Origin: CAZCWX01 sp964502465
GTDB taxonomy: Bacteria > Desulfobacterota > Binatia > Bin18
Length of the DNA stretch: 13,684 bases
Assembly: GCA_964502465.1 (NCBI GenBank)
Contig: CAZCWX010000444.1
Coordinates: 1-13,684, forward strand
Direction of reading: 5' to 3'
Below the pieces are notes generated by a model. That model did not search any database. It was not told the DNA's origin and saw nothing but the letters and a program-made list of their open reading frames with translations. The translations under genes were made by a program, and so were the position numbers. This document shows, one piece after another, positions 7,111 through 13,589 of this stretch. Within the stretch, counting starts at the first letter, position 1. Each line of letters begins with the position of its first letter.

Positions 7111-8031
7111 TCAAACCCTGACTTGTTGCCGCAACGTCACGAAACTCTCTGCCAATGTCTTTCCGGATGTATCAACCATAGCATCGGCCTTGCGGTAAAA
7201 GGGTTCCCGTGCGGCGAGAATGCGTTTCAGGTCTTCCATCGCTTCCTCGTTGCCAGCCATCGGCCGCAAATCGCCTTGGGCGAGCACTCGTGCCATGTGG
7301 TCTGCCGGCGTGGCTTTCAACCAGACCGTGTAGCAATGCGCCAGCAACAATGAGAAGGTGTCCTCCTCAGAGACTACACCACCGCCGATAGCAAGGACCG
7401 CGCGTTTATGCTCCTGGAGCACCCGTTCCAAGCACCGCCGTTCGATGCGCCGGTAGCCGGTTTGTCCATACAGGGTGAAAATTTCACTCAATGGTAAGCC
7501 CGTCTCTCGCTCAATCTCTTGGTCAAGTTCGATGAACGGCACGTTGATCTCCTTGGCAAGCCTGCCGCCTAGGGTGGTTTTGCCCGCTCCCCGCAGGCCG
7601 ATTAGCGCGAGGCGGTTGCGACGGTCCGCCTCCTCCTGGCCAAACTCGTGCATCAGGCGAAGGATCACGTCCTCCAACCGATGTGCAGGCAGCCGTTCCA
7701 GCAGGCAGCTAATCAACTGCTTTTCCGCTGACGGCGCTGGTTCAGGGGCCACGATTTCACCAAGGGTGACGTTGAGTGCAGCAGCAATGCGACGCAGTAA
7801 GATCATGGAGACATTGCCGTCCCCAGACTCCAACTGACCGAGATAGCGCTCGGATACTTTTGCTGCCTGTGCCAGGAGCTTGCGCGTCATCCCGCGCCGC
7901 TCCCGCAACTCGCGCACTCGCTTGCCAAACGCGGACAGAAACTGGGCATCGGCTGCTGACAGCTCGTCAGCAGCCGATGAGACCATCGGTTGTACCGTTG
8001 AGAGCGCTTTCGCGTAGACGTTTGTTGCCAT
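7111..8031 (-). CDS. boxR: BoxR/BzdR-type regulator: XRE helix-turn-helix fused to a shikimate-kinase-like domain
   Basis: This is a two-domain transcription factor of 306 aa. Residues 32-92 form an XRE/Cro-type helix-turn-helix (RVRELRERRGMTRKLLAQAA and SERYLGQLESGDGNVS). Residues 140-300 resemble shikimate kinase: P-loop GLRGAGKT (145-152), FIELDQEIE (166-174) and AIGGGVV (214-220). Family knowledge: in BzdR and BoxR of Azoarcus the kinase-like domain senses benzoyl-CoA and releases repression; it no longer makes shikimate phosphate. The same is expected here, mainly because the next gene is boxC. The gene is first in the arm boxR-boxC-boxB, so it would control its own synthesis, and its upstream region is shared with the divergent CoA-ligase gene. 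The P-loop appears intact. A true shikimate kinase is unlikely, because of the HTH and the context. Confidence 0.93.
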   Translation of the reverse strand: MATNVYAKALSTVQPMVSSAADELSAADAQFLSAFGKRVRELRERRGMTRKLLAQAAKVSERYLGQLESGDGNVSMILLRRIAAALNVTLGEIVAPEPAPSAEKQLISCLLERLPAHRLEDVILRLMHEFGQEEADRRNRLALIGLRGAGKTTLGGRLAKEINVPFIELDQEIERETGLPLSEIFTLYGQTGYRRIERRCLERVLQEHKRAVLAIGGGVVSEEDTFSLLLAHCYTVWLKATPADHMARVLAQGDLRPMAGNEEAMEDLKRILAAREPFYRKADAMVDTSGKTLAESFVTLRQQVRV

Positions 8032-8044
8032 ACTCTTCGCTGTT

Positions 8045-8175
8045 ATGAGTCTAAAAAATAGCAGTACTATATTGCTTTTTATTTTCTTATCAAGAGATAT
8101 GTTTCTTTTTTATGAGATTTAGTACATTATAATTAAAAAAAGGTATTATATTACCCAATATTGTACAATTGCACC
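8045..8175. promoter_or_regulatory. AT-rich divergent control region of the box locus
   Basis: The region between the regulator start (8031) and the CoA-ligase start (8383) is strikingly AT-rich from about 8050 to 8170, unlike the surrounding genes. It holds a TATAAT-like box in TTATAATT (8128-8135) and its mirror in GGTATTATATTACC (8142-8155). Palindromes are CAATATTG (8156-8163) overlapping ATTGTACAAT (8160-8169), and GCA-N9-TGC around AGTACT (8061-8075). These are likely promoter and operator sites for both arms. The TGCA-N6-TGCA pattern described for BzdR is not cleanly present, so the operator used here may differ. Exact start sites cannot be fixed. Confidence 0.5.
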
Positions 8176-8300
8176 CGTTGGATTTTCGCTTTAGTGTGGT
8201 GCGAATGTACGGAATCTGGGCTAAATCGAACGACATGACATGAGGACACATTCAGGGTAGTGCTGTGTCTATTTTGCCTCTGTGCAGAGAAACTGTGTTT

Positions 8301-8340
8301 GTGCTACGACTTCGCTCAGGCGACGCTCAGCACGAACGGG
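8301..8340. repeat. REP-like unit in the leader of the CoA-ligase gene
   Basis: GTGCT (8301-8305) and AGCAC (8329-8333) flank a CTTCGCTCAGGCGACGCT core, with CACGAACGGG after it. Units of the form CTTCGCTCAGCACGAACGG occur as scattered intergenic repeats in several large bacterial genomes. It lies about 45 nt before the GTG start, in the predicted long 5' leader. No second copy is seen in the window. Confidence 0.3.
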
Positions 8341-8382
8341 CTGGGGCGCTGTGTGTCTTGTGGCTGAAGGAAGGAGAAAACT

Positions 8383-9927
8383 GTGCTGGTTCCAGACATC
8401 TCTGAATCTTTTAATGCCGTGTCTGCGTTTATTGATCACCATCTCGCTGCTGGCCGCGGAGAGCACGTCGCCTTGCGCTGGGATAATCAGACGCTCACCT
8501 ACACCCAACTGGCCGCGAACGTGAATCGTGCTGGCAATGCGCTCCTTCGCTTAGGCGTCAGACCAGAAGAGCGAGTGCTCATGGTGGTGTGGGACTCGCC
8601 GGAATTCGCCTACTGTTTTTGGGGGGCGATCAAGATTGGCGCGGTGCCAGTGCCGGTCAACACCTTCTTGCGCCCAGACGAATATGCCTACCTGCTCGAT
8701 AATAGTCGGGCGCGCGTCCTGGTTGTGTCACAGGAAATATGGTCGACTGTCGCGTCCCTTGCTGCTCGTTCCCTCCAGCACCGTATGATGGTTGGAACTG
8801 ACGGTCACGAGGCGGTGTCGTTTCAAGCTCTTCTTGAACAAGCATCCCCCATGCTCGAGCCGGAGCCGACTCATCGAGACGATCCGGCGTTGTGGCTGTA
8901 TAGCTCTGGATCGACCGGCATGCCTAAGGGTGTTATGCACATGCAGCGTGACCTGCTTTATTGCGCTGAGACGTATGCAAAAGAGGTGTTGGCCCTGGCA
9001 CCGGAGGACGTGACGTTAGCTGCTCCGCGGCTCTTTTTCGCCTATGGGTTAGGGGGAGGGCTGACTTTTGCCCTGCACGCTGGAGCGACGGCAGTGTTAG
9101 TGTCTGACCGACCGACACCAGACGGAATGTATGCGGCGATTCACCGCTATCGACCAACAGTTTTTTTTGGTGTGCCAACGCTCTATGCGGCGATGTTGCA
9201 AATGAAAGAGGTTGAACACCGGTACGATCTCTCCAGTCTCCGCCTCTGTGTGTCCGCCGGTGAGCCCTTGCCCGCAGAGCTGTTCAATCGCTGGAAAGAA
9301 CGCTTCGGCGTCGAAATTCTCGACGGCCTCGGTTCGACGGAAGCCCTCCATATCTTTTTATCTAATCGGGCCGGCCAGGTACGACCCGGCAGTTCAGGCA
9401 CCCCTGTCCCTGGCTATGAACTGCGCATCGTCGATGAGAAAGGAGGAGACGTTGCCCAAGGCGAAATTGGCGATCTGCTGGTGAAAGGCGGTAGCGTCAC
9501 CTCTGGGTATTGGCGGAGGCTAGAGGCGACCCAGCGGGCCTTGCAAGGCGAGTGGCTACGCACTGGAGATACCTACTACCAGGATGCCGATGGAGTCTAT
9601 TGGTACTGTGGCCGCTCAGACGACATGCTGAAAGTTTCGGGCCAATGGGTATCGCCTGCTGAGGTGGAGGGACTCCTCTTCCAGCATGCAGGGGTACTAG
9701 AAGCAGCGGTCGTCGGCTGGGAAGACGAGAATCGCCTGCTAAAGCCCAAAGCGTTTATTGTGTTAAAAGAGGGATACTCTCCATCAGCGGCTCTTGCGGA
9801 AGAACTCCAGCTCTTTGTCAGAGAACGCACGCTGCCACATAAGTATCCACGGTGGATTGAGTTTGTCCCCGATTTGCCGAAAACTGCGACGGGGAAAATC
9901 CAACGCTACAAACTCCGGGTTCGCTAG
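8383..9927 (+). CDS. bclA: Benzoate-CoA ligase (AMP-forming acyl-CoA synthetase)
   Basis: The enzyme activates benzoate with ATP and CoA to benzoyl-CoA, AMP and pyrophosphate, the entry step of the box pathway. The 514-aa protein shows the adenylate-forming core motifs: P-loop YSSGSTGMPKG (173-183), DGLGSTE (314-320), TGD (394-396), the hinge region near GRSDDMLKVSG (410-420), and PKTATGKIQR (499-508) with catalytic Lys505. The stretch APRLFFAYGLGGGLTFALHAGAT is typical of benzoate-CoA ligases rather than general acyl-CoA synthetases. The GTG start at 8383 follows an AAGGAG site (8371-8376) at 6 nt spacing and gives the expected N-terminus. It is transcribed divergently from boxR-boxC-boxB and is followed after 10 bp by a TPR gene. 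Activity on ring-substituted benzoates cannot be excluded. Confidence 0.93.
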   Translation: MLVPDISESFNAVSAFIDHHLAAGRGEHVALRWDNQTLTYTQLAANVNRAGNALLRLGVRPEERVLMVVWDSPEFAYCFWGAIKIGAVPVPVNTFLRPDEYAYLLDNSRARVLVVSQEIWSTVASLAARSLQHRMMVGTDGHEAVSFQALLEQASPMLEPEPTHRDDPALWLYSSGSTGMPKGVMHMQRDLLYCAETYAKEVLALAPEDVTLAAPRLFFAYGLGGGLTFALHAGATAVLVSDRPTPDGMYAAIHRYRPTVFFGVPTLYAAMLQMKEVEHRYDLSSLRLCVSAGEPLPAELFNRWKERFGVEILDGLGSTEALHIFLSNRAGQVRPGSSGTPVPGYELRIVDEKGGDVAQGEIGDLLVKGGSVTSGYWRRLEATQRALQGEWLRTGDTYYQDADGVYWYCGRSDDMLKVSGQWVSPAEVEGLLFQHAGVLEAAVVGWEDENRLLKPKAFIVLKEGYSPSAALAEELQLFVRERTLPHKYPRWIEFVPDLPKTATGKIQRYKLRVR

Positions 9928-9937
9928 GAGGGTCAAA

Positions 9938-10645
9938 GTGGAAGATGCAAAAACAGGGCAAAGGAAGAAAAGCGCAATCGTCCTCATTCTTGGATTCTTC
10001 ATCCTTGGATCGTCTTGGTATGCGATTGCTCCTCTGGCGCAGGATTTCTCCGAAAAAGAGCAACGGCAGATCAAAGCGCAGGCGCATGCTATGGCAGCAG
10101 AGGACTTGTACAAAGACGGCCAACTAGACCAGGCGATTGCGCAATGGCGTGAAGCCATCCGTCTGGATCCAGGATTCGCCGGAGCTCACCATGACCTTGG
10201 CATGGCATTATGGCAGAAGGGAGATCTGAAAGACGCGGTTGTTGCGCTTCGTGCTGCAGTACGGTTAGACCCTGGTAATGCAACCGCCCAAGCTGACCTT
10301 GGAGATGCGTTGCGTCGTCATGGAGACCTTGATGGGGCGCTGTCTGCCTATCGAGAGGCTGTAAAACTGCTTCCCACCTCTGCGCCGTTACATAGTAATC
10401 TCGGGTATTTGCTCGTGGGAAAAGGTGATCTCGATGGGGCGGTTGCTGCCTGGCGTGAGGCAACCCGTCTGGACCCTAAGTATCCACCCCCGTATGTCAA
10501 TCTGGGCGAAGCGCTGGAACAGAAAGGCGACATACCGGCGGCGATCGCAGCCTACGAGCGATTCCTTGAACTTGTGCCAGACCTTCCCCAAGATGACGAA
10601 ATCCGTCAACGTCTCGACGCGCTCAAAGCTGCGGGCAAGTCGTGA
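9938..10645 (+). CDS. Membrane-anchored tetratricopeptide-repeat protein
   Basis: The 235-aa protein has a short basic N-terminus (GQRKK) and one hydrophobic segment at about residues 12-34 (SAIVLILGFFILGSSWYAIA), so it is likely anchored in the inner membrane with the rest in the periplasm. About five TPR units of 34 residues follow, recognisable by repeated phrases such as DQAIAQWREAIRLDPGFAGA, DAVVALRAAVRLDPGNA, DGALSAYREAVKLLPTSA, DGAVAAWREATRLDPKYPP and AAIAAYERFLELVP. The GTG start at 9938 is preferred: the AGGAGGG site lies 5 nt before it, and longer frames would overlap the ligase gene. It begins 10 bp after the ligase stop, so the two are probably one operon. TPR proteins act as scaffolds; a role in benzoate uptake or stress handling is possible but not shown. 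Confidence 0.88.
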   Translation: MEDAKTGQRKKSAIVLILGFFILGSSWYAIAPLAQDFSEKEQRQIKAQAHAMAAEDLYKDGQLDQAIAQWREAIRLDPGFAGAHHDLGMALWQKGDLKDAVVALRAAVRLDPGNATAQADLGDALRRHGDLDGALSAYREAVKLLPTSAPLHSNLGYLLVGKGDLDGAVAAWREATRLDPKYPPPYVNLGEALEQKGDIPAAIAAYERFLELVPDLPQDDEIRQRLDALKAAGKS

Positions 10646-11021
10646 TGTGACATGCATCTTCGGCCAAGAGTTCACTCTCCCGTAACTAACGACTTTGCCG
10701 CTCAGCCGCGAGAGGCGCGATATTCACTTTCGGTCGATGAACCCCAAGGCGCGCCGCTCGTCGACTACAGCGGTGGGTTAGCCAGTCTGGGGGCTTCCTC
10801 CAACCCTTTCAGTGTTCTTCCAGCTTCGTCAACTAACTATCGTCGCAGATTGCCGTTTTCAGGAAAAAGAAGCGGAAAAATTTGCAAACGTAAGAATACG
10901 TCAGCAGGTCCCTTTTTAGTGGAAAGTCGGTCAACCCCAGCTCTGTTCCACAGAGAACTCAAAGTAATATATGGGGTTAAGCAGGTGGGAGAGGTCCTTC
11001 TTTCCCATACGCCGCCTTTCG
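10646..11021. other. Gene-free stretch between the TPR gene and the accessory block
   Basis: I see no convincing gene here on either strand; the one long plus-strand frame has no family resemblance and runs antisense into ynfA. It contains two weak inverted repeats: ACGTA-AGAA-TACGT, followed after several bases by CCCTTTTTAG (about 10888-10918), and GTGGAA (10919-10924) with TTCCAC (10946-10951). The first could be a poor terminator for the ligase-TPR operon. The stretch marks the change from the benzoate locus to the minus-strand accessory genes. Confidence 0.4.
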
Positions 11022-11042
11022 GCCTAGCGTTCAGCCGCCGCA

Positions 11043-11115
11043 GCCCAGCCTCAGCTTTTCAGATTCATCGAGAACCGCTTGCGGGCGGTGGTCGGCCTGC
11101 ACGCTGTGGTCAGGC
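11043..11115 (-). repeat. attC-like element A, after ynfA
   Basis: On the minus strand the element starts with GCCTGAC, which overlaps the ynfA stop codon, and ends 73 nt later with GCTGGGC. These ends can pair with G-T wobbles, as do the RYYYAAC and GTTRRRY core sites of integron attC. The inside holds CCGCCCGCAAGCGG and GAATCTGAAAAGC, both recognisable in element B. The core sites are not a perfect attC match (GAC for AAC, GCT for GTT), so the identity is inference. Confidence 0.4.
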
Positions 11116-11442
11116 ATGGCGCGGACCGAGCATGATGATGGCCATGCCAACCAAACAAACGGCGACCCCGAGTAAGTCCCAGGCTGTGGGCCGTACAGCA
11201 TCAATAAGCCACAGCCAGAGAATAGCAACCGAGATGTAAACTCCGCCGTAGGCGGCATACACGCGCCCTGCGGCCGTAGGGTGCAGGGACAACAGCCAAG
11301 TGAACAGCGCAAGACTGGCTGCGGCAGGCAGGAGTAACCATGCCGAGCCACTTTTCTTCAGCCACAAATAAGGCAGGTAACAGCCGACGATTTCTGCAAC
11401 GGCGGTGGCAACGAAAAGCCCCAATGTTTTGGCGATAAACAT
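11110..11442 (-). CDS. ynfA: YnfA/UPF0060-family small membrane protein
   Basis: The 110-aa protein matches the YnfA (UPF0060) family in length and text. It has four hydrophobic segments, and WLWLIDAVRPTAWDLLGVA and the stretch AAYGGVYISVAILW are highly typical. Family knowledge: it is related to the SMR-type small multidrug transporters and sits in the inner membrane as a dimer; reported phenotypes involve resistance to quaternary ammonium compounds and dyes, but its physiological substrate is not settled. The ATG at 11442 has an AAGG-containing site close by. It lies 47 bp after the Cys-Cys protein gene on the same strand, so the two are likely transcribed together. Its stop codon is inside attC-like element A. 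UPF0060 genes travel on accessory DNA, which fits this place. Confidence 0.92.
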   Translation of the reverse strand: MFIAKTLGLFVATAVAEIVGCYLPYLWLKKSGSAWLLLPAAASLALFTWLLSLHPTAAGRVYAAYGGVYISVAILWLWLIDAVRPTAWDLLGVAVCLVGMAIIMLGPRHA

Positions 11443-11489
11443 ACCTTGCTCAAACGCGGCCGTCCGTATGAGACAAAAGCAACGCTGAC

Positions 11490-11858
11490 TTAACGAAAGT
11501 TGGCAGGTTGCGCAACTGACCCGTTCAGTGCCGCACCGACCTCTGCCTGAATAAACGGCTTCACCCCATCACGACCTGTTAAATGTAACCACAACGCTCC
11601 GCCTTCCGGCTCAATCTCGACGGTGAATCCAAAAAAGGGACAACATAGCCTTTCATTGGCAATGAATTCTGCGACCTTCATCAGCAGCGCCGTTTCATTG
11701 TGTAACCGGAACGCATAACCATTGGGGAGCTCATAAATAGTTTCGACCGCTTGAAATAGCTCAACAGTTAGCGCGGTATGCTGTGCTCGGCTCGCAGACT
11801 CAATGGCAGTCATATCACAGACGAAGGGTGATACTTGGCTTGGGCTTATATCAGTCAT
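11490..11858 (-). CDS. Small conserved hypothetical protein with a Cys-Cys motif
   Basis: The 122-aa soluble protein opens with FVCDMTAI (12-19), has a central IANERLCCPFFGFTVEI (66-82) and closes with LHLTGRDGVKPFIQAEV. The three cysteines (14, 72, 73) suggest metal or thiol chemistry. I recall similar uncharacterised proteins near mercury- and other metal-resistance genes, but no name or activity is established to my knowledge. The ATG at 11858 follows an AGGAGA site about 11 nt upstream. It is followed by ynfA after 47 bp, and its start lies 38 nt past the end of attC-like element B. A role in metal stress is inference from family context only. Confidence 0.75.
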   Translation of the reverse strand: MTDISPSQVSPFVCDMTAIESASRAQHTALTVELFQAVETIYELPNGYAFRLHNETALLMKVAEFIANERLCCPFFGFTVEIEPEGGALWLHLTGRDGVKPFIQAEVGAALNGSVAQPANFR

Positions 11859-11896
11859 TGGATGATGGTCTCCTGTTCGTAGGCGGTGTCAGCGCG

Positions 11897-11978
11897 GCCC
11901 AACGTAGGCCGTCAGCGGCAAGGCCCCAACCATTGCTTTTCAGGTTCAGCAGCATCCGCAAGCGGGCCGCGGTCAGGT
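11897..11978 (-). repeat. attC-like element B, after the HEPN-like gene
   Basis: The element is 82 nt long. On the minus strand it starts ACCTGAC and ends GTTGGGC, a perfect GTTRRRY core. Inside each end, GGCC occurs three nt from the core site on both sides and can pair. It shares CGGCCCGC, TTGCGG and CTGAACCTGAAAAGC with element A (26 of 35 positions agree over the best stretch). Outer arms CGCGGCCC and GGGCCGCG are exact complements. It lies 24 nt after the stop at 12003 and 38 nt before the next ATG, the tight spacing expected of a gene-cassette boundary. Confidence 0.45.
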
Positions 11979-12002
11979 GCAACGATGAGTGGGATGGCGA
12001 TT

Positions 12003-12896
12003 TTATTTCCCGACCGGTGGAAATTGTTTCCACTCCGGACCTTCCAAGTAACTCTGGTACTCGCCTCTATATTGCAGCAGAGAGAGGAAGATTCGAGTTA
12101 GAAGTTCTCGAAGTACAGCTGCGTAATAAGAAAGTGGTTGCGGCAGATTGCTTTCTGCCCTATGTCCCCTGTGGACAATCTGGTTCCGGAGTTCGATCAG
12201 AGACCGAACCTCCCCCTCTATGTCCAAAACCGGAACGGCGTAGTGAATGAGGAGAGCCTGCAGGTTGGTTTGAAGAGTACGCCGATTAAGCTCCCCGAGC
12301 TTCTGTGTCATTACCTCCTGAGCCTCTCCTGCGTTGGGCACAGCGTTCTGTAGCAGGAACTGGAATACTTCATCAAGGGCTGCCTTGAGACGTGGCCGAA
12401 CGAGGTTCTTAAAAATACTGCGAGGGAGGATTCCGCCCTGAGGATTCCTCTTTACAAAAACGTAAATGAGATGTTCCAGAGCGGTCATACCTGTCAGAAA
12501 CTCAGCTTCTGTATACCGAGGGTGCATAAGGAACCACTCGATCGCGACATCGATTCCGCTGTTCTCGCAAAGCTCCTCTGTGTAGCGATCGACTGCCAAA
12601 CTCACGGTAGGGCTAAAGTTTAAGAGCGAAAACAAGGGAAACCTGGGCTCTGAGCTTGGCATTGGGCCACGGCACAGAGCCGAGTGTAGTTGCCCGCCAA
12701 GCCAGACCTGGCGGATACTCCACCTCATGAATCTTCCCTCCGCAAGAGAGAGGACATCCAGGAGACGACGCACTTCTGCGTCGATCATCTCAAGTTGCTG
12801 GGGAGTTGGTGAGGTTCCACTGAACGGGGAGTCTATCGCGACACCACCACTCAGTTCATCGTAGTTCGTCAGATTAGCTGCTCCTGTGACCATCAC
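12003..12896 (-). CDS. Protein with a HEPN-like RNxxVH motif, 297 aa
   Basis: I do not recognise a named family. The protein is mostly helical and soluble. Near its C-terminus, residues 230-245 (VRSLIELRNQIVHRGH) contain R237-N-Q-I-V-H242, the Rx4-6H motif of HEPN domains, many of which are RNases in toxin-antitoxin and anti-phage systems. The middle part (YTEAEFLTGMTALEHLI) resembles the lead-in of other HEPN proteins. Start choice is open: GTG at 12896 and ATG at 12893 lack a clear ribosome site. The frame stays open further upstream to about 12994 with protein-like text (VLKKPNGSVWAARSELRPLDG) but no ATG or GTG. The gene may therefore be 5'-truncated, or the upstream text may be chance within attC-like element C. 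It sits alone between elements C and B. A defence role is possible but unproven. Confidence 0.65.
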   Translation of the reverse strand: MMVTGAANLTNYDELSGGVAIDSPFSGTSPTPQQLEMIDAEVRRLLDVLSLAEGRFMRWSIRQVWLGGQLHSALCRGPMPSSEPRFPLFSLLNFSPTVSLAVDRYTEELCENSGIDVAIEWFLMHPRYTEAEFLTGMTALEHLIYVFVKRNPQGGILPRSIFKNLVRPRLKAALDEVFQFLLQNAVPNAGEAQEVMTQKLGELNRRTLQTNLQALLIHYAVPVLDIEGEVRSLIELRNQIVHRGHRAESNLPQPLSYYAAVLRELLTRIFLSLLQYRGEYQSYLEGPEWKQFPPVGK

Positions 12897-12927
12897 GCCA
12901 TCTAATGGCCGAAGCTCACTGCGAGCC

Positions 12928-12998
12928 GCCCAAACGGATCCGTTCGGCTTTTTCAGAACCGTCCCCGGGCGGCGATGCGGTGGCGCGTAAAGTTAGGC
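12928..12998 (-). repeat. attC-like element C, after the toxin gene
   Basis: The element is 71 nt long. On the minus strand it starts with GCCTAAC, a perfect RYYYAAC core, and ends GTTTGGGC, one base longer than the GTTRRRY consensus. GCCGCCC (12925-12931, plus strand) and GGGCGGC (12967-12973) are exact complements, and GGTTCTGAAAAAGCC inside matches the shared motif of elements A and B. It starts 10 nt after the original toxin stop and ends 31 nt before the GTG of the HEPN-like gene. Confidence 0.4.
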
Positions 12999-13008
12999 TG
13001 GGAATAAG

Positions 13009-13272
13009 TTAACGCCGCCTACCAATCAATCGTTCATACTCATCATGGCGGCCAATCCAGAATCACACCACGTCAGCACCTTCCTCTACTGCCAAAGCAC
13101 GGTGATGAATTCCTACTCGGACAGACCAAAACTTGCCAACTTTCTTAAAGTGAAGAGATGGATGAGAAGAGTCTTCTTTAAGGAGTTGATAGTTTTCATC
13201 CGCTAGTTTCTGTACTTCCGAGGGCAGCCTATTATAAAATTGCCAGAACTTGGGACTCGCGCGATGCCTCAC
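13009..13272 (-). pseudogene. RelE/ParE-like toxin with an internal nonsense codon
   Basis: The frame encodes a small RelE-superfamily toxin: RASPKFWQFYNRLPSEVQKLA, then HPSLHFKKVGKFWSVRVGIHHRAL, and after a TGA at 13065-13063 the same frame continues FWIGRHDEYERLIG to a TAA at 13009. In relatives that place reads WFWIG, so a single change of TGG to TGA explains the stop. The last 17 residues, including the conserved FWIGxHxEY strand, would be lost. The product is probably inactive, unless the stop is misread or is a sequencing error. The start is a GTG at 13272 that overlaps the antitoxin stop (GTGA), a typical coupled toxin start. Family knowledge: these toxins cleave ribosome-bound mRNA or inhibit gyrase; this protein's target is unknown. 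Attached evidence of decay is only this one codon. Confidence 0.8.
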
Positions 13273-13469
13273 AGGTCAGTACACCGCCCCTCGCGTAGGT
13301 CTCGCAGCGCCTCTTCGGCTAAGGCCTCAAGCCGTCCTGCGGCAACGTCCTGCTCAAACTCTTGGTCCCAAACTTTGGCGTCGAACTCTGCGAACCAAGC
13401 ACGGAACACAGAAAGCTCTTCAGGGGACAACTCGCTTACAGCCGTCTGAATCTCTTGCATAGTATTCAT
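13269..13469 (-). CDS. Antitoxin of the RelE-like toxin/antitoxin pair
   Basis: The 66-aa acidic protein (MNTMQEIQTAVSELSPEELS, then FRAWFAEFDAKVWDQEFEQD, then GRLEALAEEALRDLREG) is a type often found directly upstream of RelE/ParE-like toxins. The pattern W-FxEFxxxxWDxxxEQDxxxGRLxxLxxEAxxxxxxG is a good guide. It has no obvious DNA-binding fold, so self-regulation is uncertain. Two starts are possible, ATG at 13469 and at 13460; neither has a strong ribosome site. A hairpin, CTTGCT-GAT-AGCAAG (13491-13505), lies just upstream and could be an operator. Its stop overlaps the toxin GTG by four bases. With the toxin carrying a nonsense codon, the antitoxin may persist alone. Confidence 0.8.
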   Translation of the reverse strand: MNTMQEIQTAVSELSPEELSVFRAWFAEFDAKVWDQEFEQDVAAGRLEALAEEALRDLREGRCTDL

Positions 13470-13490
13470 GTTGAAAGCCTATCTATCCGG

Positions 13491-13505
13491 CTTGCTGATA
13501 GCAAG
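13491..13505. promoter_or_regulatory. Inverted repeat upstream of the antitoxin gene
   Basis: CTTGCT-GAT-AGCAAG is a perfect 6+6 inverted repeat 22 bp upstream of the antitoxin ATG at 13469. Toxin-antitoxin operons usually have operator palindromes in this place. The assignment rests on position. Confidence 0.35.
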
Positions 13506-13589
13506 GTATATGGGGAAACAGCCTAGACCTTATGATTTGCACTGCGTACAAATCAGTAAGCACCTGGGCAAGAATAACTGGGTCAATTC

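Noticed and set aside
7111..8031. A true shikimate kinase for aromatic amino acid synthesis
   Set aside because: The N-terminal helix-turn-helix fusion and the neighbouring boxC gene point to the BoxR/BzdR regulator family.
10652..11239. Plus-strand frame of 195 codons
   Set aside because: It has no recognisable family, lacks a ribosome site, and its second half is antisense to ynfA.
11886..12101. Plus-strand and minus-strand frames across element B
   Set aside because: They look like translated repeat DNA, have no ribosome site and no known relatives.
332..13272. TGA read as tryptophan (alternative genetic code), suggested by TGA for Trp in both the hsdM remnant and the toxin
   Set aside because: Many intact genes here (boxB, boxR, ynfA, decarboxylase, antitoxin) end at TGA and use TGG for Trp, and the hsdM remnant also has TAG stops. 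Two decayed genes is the simpler reading.
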